From: Taenia hydatigena
Lineage: Eukaryota > Platyhelminthes > Cestoda > Cyclophyllidea > Taeniidae
Length of the DNA stretch: 64,000 nt
Assembly: GCA_036345935.2 (NCBI GenBank)
Contig: JADWOT020000008.1
Location: 2,893,114 to 2,957,113 of the forward strand
Reading direction: 5' to 3'
The notes beneath the pieces were generated by a model. It saw nothing but the letters and a program-made list of their open reading frames with translations. It made no database searches and had not been told where the DNA came from. Every line of letters begins with the position of its first letter. Position 1 is the stretch's first letter. Made by a program: the position numbers and the translations under genes. Shown here piece after piece: positions 11,501-25,111 of this stretch.

Positions 11501-14500
11501 ATCACTCATTACGACTTTGAAGAGCACAGTCGACATCGCCTTGGTGATAATGATAAACGGATCCAGTCCGAAAGGACAAAAATCCTTATTTTTTGGCCTA
11601 TTTTCATATATTAACGTCACAGAGAGAAGGCTAAATATGAGGAGATTCATTGTTAAAGAGTAATTAGGATCATATCTCCTTCGGACAGTGGCCATATTCT
11701 TGTGTTCTGTGAGAAGGCATTCGGCGTCCAAAGTGATAACAATTATTAATAATTTAGAAACATCCACCATAGAGGTGGCCGATGCGACGCTTCGACTCAA
11801 CGAATAGAACCCAGAACTAGGATGAGTGGAAAAAAAGCATGTAAATGGGGGAGGAGGTGACAAGGAGAAACGGATATCGAGTCTTGTCCTCTTCCACCAC
11901 CCTCACTGTGAAACTTGAGAAGCAATAAAGTAGCCAACGCTGAAAGCCACTGACTATGTTGAAATGACTGAGAACAAAGAGGACGACGAGAAGCGATGGG
12001 GATCATGCAGTAATCTGATAATACATTCAACTCCGTGAGCTTTTTAGTCCACACAATCCTTTCTTCCTCTTTTAGGACCTTCCTGCACCCTGGCATAACT
12101 CAAGCCAAGGGATAGATATTAACCCCTGAATAAAGAATTTTGAGAGGCTATTCGCCACTCTATTCATTAATTATCTGGTTTTTCCTTTAATCAGGAATGC
12201 GATTGGTGATTAAGAGTCAGTCCGGAAACGAAACGTTGCCTCCGTTTCCCCATTCCACGAACAAAACGTATTCTTTACTTTCCTTAAAAGATGAGAAAGA
12301 TTTTTACACTACTTTATCGCATCACAAAAGGAGAAATCACAGCCACTACAATACTTTCATGTGAAGAAATAAAAAACGCATTTCTTATTCCTCTCTAAGT
12401 TACTGCCCAATGAATCCATCCCGATGTCAACATGTTTATCGACCACTCCCCACAGTGGAGATGGCATTCCCCATGGTAAGGAATAAATAGCCCCAAGGAG
12501 CTGCACAACTGCAATGTCCTGCACCGAAATTGCCAGTGCTGAAATCCAATTGGTGGAAAAGCAAGTGAAAGCCTGGGTCACGTTCAAAGGCCACGGATAG
12601 AATGCCATACCAAACTCCTCACCTGTTCATTGGCTAGCACACGAAAAGAGTCGATTAGTTGTTCCGCGCTCTCCGAGCCCGAGGCTTGTTGAGTCATGAA
12701 ACGCATGAAAGAATCGAAGGTGACATAACCCGAGCCCGAAGGATCAACGTTAGCGAGGATTCGACGAAAATCGGCGTCTCCCTAGAAGGCAGACACACTG
12801 GTTACAAAATGAATATAGAAAGTTGGGACCTAGAATTATCTTAAGGAAATATTAAAAAGGTAATAACAAGTGACAGCTAAAATCACCGATTAAAATGACA
12901 TGGGCGGGCGGAGTTTTTTATGTCAAGGCCTCCAAAAACATCGACCATAGATTCTAAATTGCCTTCGGAAAAGTGAAGGAGGTAGCTGGAGGAAAGTGGA
13001 AGGGGCGAACGTACAATGGGTAATTTAAAGCTGCGACGCATTAGTAAAATAAGTGCTGAAGGCTTCCTTAAACTTGTTCACGAAAATACGCCCTATCGGA
13101 ACAGACTATAAGCTAACTACTTCACACCAAGATATTGTAGCCTGCTGGCTCCTAGAAAGGGGAAGAGCATCACTTGTGGGAATGAGGTGTAAGGTGTGAG
13201 GTCTTGCGTTGGCATATAAATCTGGAAAAGAGATATTCTTTAAACCAGCTAATTAACTAGCGGAAGTTTTACTTGCCTATCCCTGGTTGAAGTAATCATT
13301 TTCCGACATAATTGTTGCTTTATTTTTAGGAAGTAGAAGAATCCCAACAGACAATCACACTGCATGCGCGCACACATAAAAAGCATGCACATTGGTCCGG
13401 GGATGTGGTGTTGCATAATGAAAGTGTGCGGTAGTCAGTGAACCATACATTGATGGTCACTGATGTCTATTCGCTAAAAGAAAGTTGGGTGAAATACTTT
13501 CTTCTGGTGCTTTGGATTCTTTTGCCTTCAAATGAGTCTTGGGACGGTACATTGGTGGCAGCGGAAAGCAGGCCCGACTCTATAGGTTTTCCATTCCGAT
13601 CTCTACCGTCTGTGGCATATTGCAGCGAAGCGAAAGAAGTGCCTATACTATGGATGGAAGAATCTCTGACATCTCGCGACAGAAGGGCTGAGAACGACTT
13701 CCGCCTTCGACATCTACCTCATCCCCATGTTCTGCAGGAAAGCTATTAACAACTGAAGTGACACTAGCCGTGAAATTCGGGAAAGGAGAGCGGTGTACTA
13801 ACATCTGCCTACGGAATATACTGAGGGTCGGTAGAACCTCTTACTCCGAAGTTATTTTCCAAATTGGACGAAACTCCAAGTTCAGTCGAACTGCCAAGAA
13901 GGATCAGTGACGCTGGAGTCCAGCATCGCCTCAGTTGCGCCAAACGTCGGCGACTGGCACGGTTAGCTCGTAGGTGCTTCTTGCATTACTGATTACGTTG
14001 TGATGGCAGACGTGGGAGGTCTACCGAGGGGAGTGTCGGGTATAGGCGCTCGAAAGAAGAGAGGGGCAAAGTAATACTTTCCTCTGGTAATTTGCCTTCT
14101 CTGGTCTTCAAGGGAGTCCCAGGACGTTACATTTGGGAGTACGAAGATCATTTCTCCTCACATCTTAGAGACCAAACAATCTGGAAGTTTATTCCTCTTC
14201 ATCAGGTGAAAGGAGGGAGAGAAGGATAAGGAAATAAATACACAAAAGTGGAACTCGTTTGAAGAGAAGTCTAGGTAACTGTTCTCGACGCCACCTTTAA
14301 AAGATCTTTCTGAATTTAGCCCTAGACGGCAATTTTTGGCACCACATACGGGATATTTTCAGATGGTATTCAATAAATGCGATGACAACCATTGCATTGA
14401 ATACAGTCATGGTGATAGACTGATGAATATCATTCCAGATCCATGCATCGTCTGAAATACAACCAACTTAAACAATAAATTCGGCATTAAGAATCGGATA

Positions 14501-17500
14501 TGATGTACTAAATAAGGAGTCCTGATTTTGGGGAATAGGAAACAACCTCTCCCACTTCACGTCAATAGCAGACTCGCAGCGTGGAGCATTTTTCTGCCAT
14601 CTGCAATACGAAGGTGTCTACGTGATGTGAATGCGTGCAAGGAAGAACTTGGTAAATTATTGTCCCGAGATATGCTGCACTGATGGGGAATTCAAGTGGA
14701 AGGCGCAGATGTTAGGACAAGAGCCTTTGCATCCACGGCTATTTTAACGCTACCCAGGGTGGGAGAAAAGAGCGAGAAGAGGGGGAGGGGGGGTCACCGT
14801 GTGAAGCCCTTCTTGTGATTTATGCATTGGTCATCCAAATGCAGTGGGGATACATGATACCAAGAAGACGCATTCCCTTCCCCTTGGAGTATAAATGTGG
14901 AAGAGAGATTAACCTGTTGTCAGCAGTCATTCTTACATTCGCAATGCTAGCTACTATTGCGACAGTAGCCGTGGTAATCATGGAGCAAAAAAAATCAGCC
15001 GTAGCTTTTTTCTACTACACTCCCAGAATGGATCACTTTTTCTAGCCAGAAATGAAGTTTATTAATTAAGAGAGAAATTTTTGCCTTTGGCAGTCAGGAG
15101 ATTGCACGGAGAGAACGTGGTTCAGTGTGGAACTGCACTTCCACATCACCTTGCCATAATTTGGCATAGCCAAGAGTAGTAAAGTAAAGGGACAGACATC
15201 CCCGACTTTCACTAGCTTACGACAAATTACCATTGTAAAGTGATAAAGACCTAATGTCACATATATGTGACGCTTACGGTCGAGCTTCGAAAAAAACGCT
15301 CAAGCAATGTATGAAGCACACTCGATGAAAAATGCTATCCAATTGCATGCTGATTAAAAATAACGCGTTTATATAAGCCAATGTGTAAATAGGGAACGAG
15401 ACTGATGGAAAACTACCCTAATTCCACAACCCGTTTCATTTCAATGTCAGTTGGTATAGAGGCCTGATTTAAAATGACTTTGTAACGTAGCCGGTGAAGC
15501 ACATCTATAGTCCTTCAGAACACTGTAACAATGGATTTAGGGTAGGATGACTACCGTTTTTGACTCGTGAGTGGGTGTTTTTGTGATGGCCGAAAACGAA
15601 AGGTGTCCAAAGTGAGTCGCAAGGATGACGCTCAAACTGTCCTGTGTACTTAACCAAGTGAGCTTTTCAGTCTCTGCAGGTTGTACCCCGTCCTGATGGC
15701 ATGACGGAAAAGCCATAGGTGCAGTCGAGTCACTACAGATCCTAAAGGATGCCAAAAGTGTCTCAAGGGACTATATTGTCAGTCCTCCATTTCCACTGCC
15801 TTTTCGGACTTACGTGGCCTAATACACTTTTGAATGCCCCAGCTATTCTCTGGGACGATGCTCAAAGTAGTGAGGGTCTATATTTGCTAGGTAGACATGC
15901 AGATTGGCAGTTTGACACAAACAGACAAGTAGGAAGTGCTGAATAGGGGAGCGGATTCATGAATGACTGACTAACGGATGTGTGAATGGATGGAGGGATG
16001 AAAGGAAGTAGATGGGATGACAGAGACAGATAGCAAGAACAGTGGCTAACTCACTTCCGGTGTATTGGGGATGTGAAATCCAAGTGAGAGCAGACAGGCC
16101 TTAAACTCCGAGAGGTCCAATCGTCTAAGACGTTTACGATCAAAGTGATTGAAGCAGCGTCTAAAGTCATTCAGCTGAGCCTCGCTGATGTTGTGCGCCT
16201 CACGGGTCATGATCTGCACCTCCACCTCGTTGATTGCGCGTTTTAGATTGGTGAGAAACTGTTCCCAACCCAGACGAAGTGTATCCATGGTGTATTGGGT
16301 CTGAGGCACTGTATAGACGCCATTTTCTTGTAGTTGCTTTGAAACAAAATAAAAGTCTAGATCATTCAATGGACTCAACATTGACATTGATTTGAGATTT
16401 ATGCAAATATGTACTATCTAAAGTGTAGACTTCAAAATCCAAAGCCCACGAGTTAATGGACAAAAGTAGAGACACATTTTCCAGTGTTGAATGGGTTTGG
16501 CGGTGTCTTTCATTCCTTCACAACCATCTATCTGTCCGCCTCAACTTTTCAGAAATTTTGCGAATCACACACAGGTACATTTTCGAGAGAAGAGTCGACG
16601 TTAGCAGCCTAAATGGATGGGCAATTGGGCGTAGGAAGAGCATGAACGCGAACACGTATGGATGGATGGAACTTCAGCCCACAATTCTATTGCTTCTGAC
16701 ACCCAATTCACCTTCTAAAAGCATTAAAAACGTTACTGTGGTGGGTGAAGAGACAAGAGGAGGTGGAGCAGAAAAGAAGAATACTGACAAGTGTCAATAC
16801 GTCCCTTAACAGCTTTCAGACCCACTATCAATCATCCGATCACAAGTGAAATTTATTTTAAAATACTCTTGGTACTAAGATTGCTATTAAGTGACTTAGA
16901 AAAAGCGAGAAACGCAGAAGATACCCCAGAGGAAGGGATTTATTCAACTGACTTTGTGATTTCGATACATCCATCTACCTTGTACCCATTCCTAAGGAAG
17001 GCTGAATGACAAGTAATGAAATTCTGTTTTTTTTTGACGGATCCAATACTGATTGTGATTAATTGGATACCATAACGCATCTATCTAGTTTGTGTGGAAG
17101 TTGGAAGGCAAACTTGATGCTTTACACATCGAGATGTGGGACGATGGTAAAAAAAGTTTACGCGATGGCCCATTGACCTATTGGTCGCAGGCATGTGTAC
17201 GCCGCAAAGCCCTGCTTCTAGATGTGTGTGTCTGCTTTACACATGCTCAAATGGTCACATGGAGCTAGACTAGAGGGAAAACGCTCTAGTCTTCGTAGAA
17301 CCACGAAATCACATATCTTAGCTAAAAAGTCTTTGAGAAAATCATTTTGGGTAATATTTCTCGTGAGTAATGGTAAAACATTTGGTTTATAGCACGTGGT
17401 GGAGGAATAATTTCGTCATGCATGGATATGGATTGAACATCCATTCATGAACAGATGGAGGGCTGGTTCCAGGATGGCAGGATCAAGATTACGCAAATGA

Positions 17501-20500
17501 CTCATTAACAGCAGGATCGACAGCTCCATTGCCTGGTGCCAACCGCTCAGTCATATTAACCACGAAATTGGTGTTTTAAGAGGGCGGAAGGGGATGGAGA
17601 GATACTTCCATACCTCTTGGGGTGCTTTAAAGGTGTTTACGATACAATTGTTGACAGCTATCTCCCCGGTCAATCAACCAATCAACCAGTTTGACAGCCA
17701 TCCGGATAATCACGAGCGAAGTGGTGGCATTGGTGGTCAATGCTACCGGTGCTACGTGACTTACAAAAACTAGGAAGATGATTCCACAGCTTATTTTTAG
17801 TTAACTGCCCATGTACATCCAAAAAGCTACCTCTTTTAAAGGCAAACTGGGGACTAGCACAAACTTACGTGACACAGCAGTAACGAGGCACAGAGGCTGA
17901 AGAATTGGGTGGCTCATGAAGTAGTTCAGCCAACAATGGCTTATGGAAAAACAACAGAAAGATCTATTTGCGATATGCCCTATCCCTTATTCGTCGCCTA
18001 CCTTTTCCAAATGCCCTCGCAGAGACTACCCCCAGAAACCAGGACAAATTTGGGTTAAATAAGTTTGTGCATCACTTTTTTCTACATTGTCGATGCTAAT
18101 GGCTTTCTGCATGTCAATTGTAAAGCCACTTAGTAGATAGACTGTCACGTCCCACTCTTGCAAACAACCACCAGATTTGACTGATGTTTACGAATTGACT
18201 CATGTCAATAAGGAGCATCGGAAAGGCCTTCTATTTAATATCGAATCGTTATACATGCTCCTAACTAGTAACGATGTTGGATAATTGAGGAGAAAGCGAG
18301 AAGGCGAGTAGACGGTTGACAGCACTAAGGCGGCACTTGACGGACGAAGTAACAGAGAAAGTTTACGAAAATACGCCTCATCGCGACAGTCTATTACCTT
18401 TCTTACAACGGGCAGCCATCAAAAAAAGCGAAAAAACATAGGCATCACTACCCTCGATTCTGCTGCACATCTATTTCCCCACCTGCATTTCCTTCTTTGC
18501 AGTCGATGAAGCGATTGTCTAGTTTTGATGCCAAGAAAGGGTTGATAGGATAACTGGTGGAAGTGCTATCAGAAGAATCCGAGGGATATGAATGAAAATC
18601 CTCATCCCATCGAATCCCAGTGTCTGCTGCATGAAGTATGACATCTTGTGCTGCCATGTAAGGCAGCACCTTTATCGTAGGCTGTCAAATTATGCCCAGT
18701 AGGTGCATAGTATTCACTGAATGAAGTCGTCTGTGCCTTACAAGTGAGGTAGGGTTTGCATCGTTTGCGCATTACCGAGAGCGTGTTCCTTCTTTCGTTC
18801 AATGAAGGCTGGAACCAGTTGATGTGGGCGAAACCAAACTGATTCTCCGCATTCACATTAAATATGACAAAGCTATTCCTGATGAGCCAATTTTGAATCA
18901 GCCTGACACAATAGTGGCAAACACCTCTTCATAAAAAGCAAAGAAAGCCTTTTTAACCGTTGTGCGGCATAAAATTGCTTGAATCGGACGACTCCGGGCG
19001 GCACGGTGTTCCATCAACCATTTTCAGTTAGTAAGCCAGTTCTGTAGCATCACCAAACCGCATAGACAAGGAAAATCGTGGATAGAACAATAAAAACTAC
19101 CGTGCCGATAGACCAATGTACACTGCTACGCATATAGCAGCGGCCATAAATGCATCTACACAAACCTCTTTTGCTCACCTCTTACCATTTCTACAGGTCC
19201 TCAGTCAAATTATGCTATGAAAACGAACACGTTCTACCATCTCCATTTAGCACATCCCATCCCTTCTATCCCACCTCCAACAACATGCACACAGCTAGAT
19301 GAGTCACCCAACCACCATCCGGTGAAACCGGACAACACACCTGATAGCAGCGTTCCGCTTCCATAATAATGGGCTTCATCTTCTCCAAGTCCTCTTCCAT
19401 CCTCTTAAATCCTCCCATTTGCTGTTCCAATTGGGTTGTCGCGGGATTGCTCTGAGCTGCAAACAAGGTGTCCAGCGCACGCTCCAACCACGGTCCCAAT
19501 CGGTTAGCTTGCATGGCGAACTGGGCACGCATTTGTTCGTTGCGCTGTTGCTTTGCCAACTCGGATTCCAACGCGGAGTCACGCTCAGGCACAAGCTTTT
19601 GAACGCAGCCCCAGCGGTCGTGGAGAGTCTAGGGAAACAGTAGAAATAGCTGTGCTGAATGCTCTAGGTCATTATTGGCAATGATGGTGGATCCACTTGA
19701 TCCTCAAACCATGCACTCAACACTGCTAATCCCCCCTGGACCTCATTTAGTCATGAGGCTTGATGGAATCAAGATAGACTGCGCATGATATTCCTTTTGT
19801 GAATGCCGCATTTTGGTTGTAGTCCTCACCTCACTTGCAAGGAACGCACGACTTCTTATGGAGGATAGACACGATTGTTCGTAAACCAGAAGTTAGAAAA
19901 CCTTTAGAGAACGAACAGCTGGGTTGAATTTAGCAAAATAGGGTGCACACGTTGATGAACATCCAGGATGAATTTATCAATTAGCAGGACAAAGTCGAAT
20001 TACAAGTCAAGGTGCCAATTAAAGCACTTTTTTTAAATAGATCCTACTTCTCCAGCTTCCAGGCCCTGCAAACTCTGTATCTCCATAAGGAGTGAAAGCA
20101 AGTAGTCTCATCTCAAATGTCAAGTGTACTGCCCCAAAACCTCACCTCGTGTGTAATCATAGTGTAGGGATTGACGGCCACCTCGCGTGGTAGGTTGTGC
20201 TGCTCAATCAAGCGGTCAATTTCTGCAGCCTCGGAAAGCATTGAATTCAACTCCTCTTGGGCTGCTGGCAATGCACGTTTGAAGGCTTCGTGGCCGTTTA
20301 TCAGTTGCTAAAAGAGTATGAAGAAATCGTCGATTTATATTAATCCTTAGGGAGGCTCCCAGACTCCTATGCTCCAGAAGTGTATCAATTGTTTCATCGA
20401 TGGAAGCGCGGTGGAGTATGCTGACTACCTGATGCAGTTGGTTTCCTCACCAATTTGATCGAACTCTACTATCAATGTCTAAATCCTTGTGTATGCATAG

Positions 20501-23500
20501 CAGGTCCAGCTACCCCATCCATCACCTACCTATTTTGATAGCTTTTTGAGTGAGGATGTAAGACTCACCGAAACCTCTTCCACTCGATCCGCAATAAACA
20601 TATCTCGCAAATCTTCCTCCGCCTGTTCCAACCAATTGGAGAAGGGCTAAAGGTCCGTAAGTTTTCCGAAGTAGTAGAACTTACACCAACTCGTCTAGCG
20701 AAGGACTGTTGCAGATTGTCAATCTTCTTCAACACTTCTAACCGTTTCTACAAATACCTTAATGAGGCCTAGGCATGACAACACTTACATCAATTTCTTC
20801 TTTCCTCCTGGCAGACAACTCTCCAAGTCTGTCCCATTGAGAGACAATATCTTGTGTTCTCTTATTCACACTGGCCACATCCTCGTATTGAAGGGCACTA
20901 AAAGCAGAACTTAAGGGGTTTCGCAGTAGGTCATACTTCAATTCCTCTGCGATTGATACAATCTTCTCAACCCGACTTTGATGAGCACCTAGATCGGTCT
21001 CGAAGGCATTCTGCTTTTGGGCCATAGCGGCGAGCTTAGCGTAGGAGGCATTTTCGTAGTCTCGTGCACTCAAAGCCGCCTCTTTGTCTTCTGACCAGGC
21101 CTCATGGGTAGAGCATTTTAATTTGAACTTTTTAATTAAATAGTCAAGCTGTTCCAAACGACGAATTTCGTTGAGAAGCCAGTCCTAAAAGGCAATTTTT
21201 GCAGAGTTTTCAAAGTCGAAAAAGACCTATCGCAAGCACATGGAGAAAACAGATGAGGGTCCAAGACGACTGGCAACATTTGGGATGGAAGAGTGGCTAG
21301 ATGACTTTAAGTTGGATAACATAACGGATACGAAGAAGTGGTGGAACAATGATGGATTGTTATAGGATAAAATTGCACCTCTTCAGTGACTTCGCCCATC
21401 AGTTGGTTATAGTAAGTGAAGGCCTGTATCACCACAAACAACCGAAAGAATGAAAATGAGACGGTGAGTGGGTAAGTCGATTCGACACAGAGAATATGAA
21501 TGTTTAGATGGCCGGTGGATGAATGGGAGGTGAAATGGGATGGATAGGTGAGTCGTGGAATGTATGGGTGGATAATTTGAGGAATCTTGGATGTAAACGA
21601 GAATAAAGTAAGAACAGATCATGTGTGAATGGGTGGATCAGTAAATAAGCCTCCTGGGGAAGACATATCAAGGAAAGATGAATGGAAAAAGAATGAGTGG
21701 ATTGATAGAAGGTGGGTCAGGAGTTGCAACCACCTACGCCTATCTATTTGACCTTAAAAAGAGGCAAAACTGTGGTACTGGGAGTAAATCATCACTAAGA
21801 ATGCAACGCAAAATTTAGCGACTGTCCTCTTTTGATGGACAAAGAAAAATCCCAACTGAGAGCTTGTATCTCATGTGGCGTATAAAAGGTCTAGTTACCA
21901 TCAGCACCTTGCATCAAGGAAAGCTTTTTGCAATTAAGAGAATCGTTAAGAAATTGTAGGAATTACTTGCTAGTCAGCGTCAAAGCAGGATCAAACAGGA
22001 GAGTACTAGTAAAACCGCGAGATCAAGAAATGTCGATACCTCTCTTGAAACCCCTTAGAATTCGGCCTACCTCAAATCCTTTCTCCATATCTTCCATTCG
22101 CTTCCATGCCTCGTTAATCTCACCAATCGACTGGCCTGCCGGTGGCATAAAGGCAGGTTTGTGAGCAAGTTTCAGACGCGTTTGGATTGTGTTATTTAAG
22201 GCTTCCAATAACGCCTTATCCTCCACGCGTGGCGGTTTCGCTGAACCTCCGTAGGCCGTATATTGAGCAAGCTTTTCTTTGGCATGGGGCAAAGTTCCAT
22301 CCGTTGTTTTATCCTATAAGAGTCGACACTTCATGATGCAGCAGATTTATTCTTTGTGGCTTCAATATCCTTACTGATTCCGTAATTTGATTTGTATGTC
22401 TATATTCTTCCCTGCTAAGATGAGATATTACGGCTTCAGCGATTATAAGAGACTGCAACAGAAACAGATGTCATACGGATAGCTAAAGCCACGAAATCTT
22501 CCAAAGAGAGGCTGCTGAGTTTACATTCAAATATCTCATTTTGTGGTCTGAAAATGCCCGTTCGCGAAATGAGACCTCCTTCATGTCTCAAGCGATCGAA
22601 ATAAAGTCAGCTATACAACTGAACGACTTCCAAAAGAAAACAAAGTGATGGATCTGGGTTGCATGTCTTCGCTTTTAAGCAAATTCTATCTAAGCATTGG
22701 GATTTGCTCCTCCAACCTCAAGTAGTATAAACCCGGTAAACATTGCTATGAGAGCACAATAATTAATCTATTCGAAGTCGGTTAGATGCATTGCTGAGGT
22801 GATTAAAATCCTTCCGTAGATATTTGTTCAATGGTCAAGTATTTTGTGACTAACTGTAAATCCATTAACAGGATAGCATTTGGACCCACTCTTCAAACTC
22901 AACAGTCCCATTTTCCTCTCCCGTCTACCCATGTCAGTGGCCAAACCTTCCTTCTTTGTGTTGCTAATAAATCCACCTTCACACTGAAGAGCTTTGCAGT
23001 ATCCTACGAATTCATAGAAACTGATCAACGCACCGCAAGGAAGGGGATCTGATTATTTATCCACTTTAGGAGATCCGAGGCCAAACCAGCGTATTCCTCC
23101 ATTAATTTTTCCGTTTCTTGATTGGATCTCAGAACTTTTGCTATCTTGTTAGCAGCCGATTCGGTCTAAAATCCAAACAAAGGCACTTAAATCTTGAGAT
23201 TTTTGTTTAATATTTGAAAAGTATGAAAACATACGTTGTGAGCATTCGCAAATGCATGATAATAGGCAGCAACATAGGTCATAACAGATCGTTCATCCGG
23301 TCGAATTGTATTAACCATATCTATTACCAAAAAAAGATACCTTTAGTTCGTCTAAAAAATTATGCATTGCACTAGATCCACGACAAAAGAAACAACAAAC
23401 ATCACTCACCCCTGCACTCGTAAAGGGTTGAAAAAGCTATCTGAGTAAAGTTTTCTATTCATACAAGACTCGAGGCAAATTTGATTGATTTTAACGTTGG

Positions 23501-24651
23501 CATAGAAAGCAACTGAAGTAAAAATAGCAGAAAAAAACAAACCTTCAGCATCCAGCATCTTAGGAATGTCAAGGTATTTCTCCGCCACATCGAACGCATA
23601 ATTCAGATTTTGAATAGGGTTCTCCTGCAAGACAAGATTATTCTTTCTTTACAGCGAATTTTTACTATCACCAAAATAGATCAAAATAGGACCATTCACC
23701 TTTGAAAGTTTGGCGTAGTCAATAAGCTCCGGACGATGTCGGTGTATAAGAGCGCAAAACGCCAGTCCATCCTTCCAACTGGGGTTTAAAAGGGACGCTT
23801 TTAACAAACAGAACACTCAGAGGAAAAACTAAGAATAGATAAGGAGGTAAACACACCTCGTGTGAAAGTTTTGAACATTTACGTTGCTGTAAGGCGCCGT
23901 TTTCCGCTGACACCAAAGTAATAATCCCTCTTTAGCGTGAAGCTCTTTAAAAATTAAACGAAACAGAAATGCATGAACGAAATTTTGGAAATAATTATTG
24001 CTTAATCAGATTTATTTACCCCAATAAAAAGTAAGCAGAAAAAATTGCATAAGAAATTTAACTAGGGAGGTAAAAAAACGCATAATAAGTAATTTCTAAA
24101 ACTTATGTTACCTTCTACAGTGATATCTTGAATGCAGAATCGCAAGATGATGGTCCAGATCATTCCGAGAGTCATTTTAATATTACCGTCAACAATTTCT
24201 AGAAGACATGCTTCAAGTATGCACACCTTACGCTCAGCACCGATAGAAACAAGTTGAACACCTTTGCTTTCAATATACTTTAAAGCCTTGTTAACATTTG
24301 TGATCATGTGAAATCGCATTTTCCCTCGATCCGGTTTAGGCAATGGTTCTTCAGCAAGAGTCTCCAAAAGTTGCAACAATTTCAGTCCATCACGAAAGTC
24401 ATTCTCAATGTCAGTAATGCTTGCATTTGCTTTGCGCAAATAAGAGTTGCACCATGCGGTAAATGTCTTGAATTAATTAGTCTGCCTATTAGGGTACATA
24501 CCTTCTTTTGTTGGATTTCCCACATGGGATCTAAGTAACTTTCCCGATCCCATTCTTCCTCCTCTTCGGGTTCGATGCGAGTGTCATAGTAGGCATCATT
24601 TGGATAGTAAGCAGCGGTATTATTATAATAGTATTCCATGTTGCCACTCAT
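8535..24651 (-). CDS. ACTN: Alpha-actinin, complete 17-exon gene
   Basis: Actin cross-linking rod protein. Exons in order: 24502-24651, 24232-24466, 24112-24198, 23857-23944, 23700-23778, 23543-23624, 23235-23320, 23034-23165, 22071-22313, 20789-21184, 20685-20747, 20569-20646, 20146-20307, 19341-19628, 16055-16336, 12623-12781, 8535-8693. Total 2769 nt, 922 residues (vertebrate forms are about 890-910). After an acidic Tyr-rich N-terminus come CH1 (from TFTAWCN; actin-binding signature around [12 protein letters not shown]), CH2 ([16 protein letters not shown] to HAFANAHN), four spectrin repeats (NAWKR-type helices; [33 protein letters not shown]) and a C-terminal EF-hand module ending [18 protein letters not shown]. 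Every junction keeps phase and has GT-AG. Introns grow from 33-35 nt at the 5' end to 3-4 kb at the 3' end. Both EF loops lack the canonical calcium ligands, suggesting a calcium-insensitive muscle-type isoform. Confidence 0.95.
8694..12622 (-). other. Alpha-actinin intron 16 (3.9 kb)
   Basis: The last and longest intron. Several short open frames on both strands, none with a recognisable domain. No LTR of the TRIM family was found. The acceptor is a clear pyrimidine tract (TTCTTTCTTTACTTCAG on the minus strand). Confidence 0.6.
12782..16054 (-). other. Alpha-actinin intron 15 (3.3 kb) with a TRIM insertion
   Basis: Contains the short-LTR TRIM at 13490-14131 in antisense orientation to the host gene. 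The rest shows no gene. Near 15950-16020 lies a degenerate GGAT/GAAT-type repeat. Confidence 0.6.
13490..14131 (+). mobile_element. TRIM-like element with shortened, about 62-bp LTRs
   Basis: The core matches the family: TTGGTGGCAGCGGAAAGC after the left LTR, CTCTATAGG, then a polypurine run (CGAAAGAAGAGAGGGG) before the right LTR. Both terminal repeats (13490-13551 and about 14068-14131) have the same layout: AATACTTTC, TCTGGT, a TTTGCCTTC-type block, GAGTC, GGGACG, TACA. They therefore lack the same internal 120 bp or so present in the full LTRs at 3612 and 4318. Since both ends share the deletion, this looks like a mobile short-LTR subfamily. TTGGG occurs just outside both ends, offset by one base on the right, a possible target-site duplication. 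Confidence 0.65.
16337..19340 (-). other. Alpha-actinin intron 14 (3.0 kb)
   Basis: No recognisable gene or full mobile element. Contains short open frames on both strands (for example 18448-18669 and 18602-18856 minus) without known motifs. Confidence 0.5.
21185..22070 (-). other. Alpha-actinin intron 9 with a degenerate tetranucleotide-type repeat
   Basis: Between about 21420 and 21720 the sequence is a drifting tract of GAATG/GGATG/GTGAGTG words, an old degraded short-unit repeat. The remainder shows nothing recognisable. Confidence 0.5.
22314..23033 (-). other. Alpha-actinin intron 8 (720 nt)
   Basis: No repeat or coding signal recognised. Overlapping short frames at 22828-23052 on both strands look like chance. 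Confidence 0.5.
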
Positions 24652-25111
24652 GCACGATAATCAGAAACGCCAAACTACTTCAACTTTGACGCTGATATTC
24701 TAGGTCAATTTACTGGTGTGCTCAAACATCACTTTGCTATTACATTCAGAAAAAATTTAAATCAAGGCAGCATCATACTTTGTCTACCTTTTTACGAAAA
24801 ACACGTATTTGGCTTAAGGCATTATTTGACTGCATTCTAAAGTTTTCAATACAAAAGTAAGCTGTGCAAATTTACTAAAAAATACACAACACTTAGAACA
24901 CGTATTTTACATAAAAACGATTTATTAAATGCAAAATAGATCTTTCACAAATTGCAATGCAGAGAGACTTAAGTTCAATGATTTAAGTAGCAAAACATCC
25001 GTTGTTTTTCCCCTCGGTTTTGCCAAGCGGCCAAATAAGGGTTCCATGGCTACACCCATGCTTTGCTAGATTAGAAATTTTAAGTCTCTTGTACACTAAC
25101 TGTATATTTTT
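24652..25111. promoter_or_regulatory. Presumed alpha-actinin upstream region
   Basis: A 460-bp AT-rich gap between the actinin ATG and the stop codon of the preceding minus-strand gene. No specific promoter element can be assigned. It also holds the 3' UTR of the 25112-25505 gene. Confidence 0.3.

Noticed and set aside
21380..21416. Possible small exon in actinin intron 9
   Set aside because: The flanking exons join in phase and reproduce the conserved [15 protein letters not shown] stretch without it.
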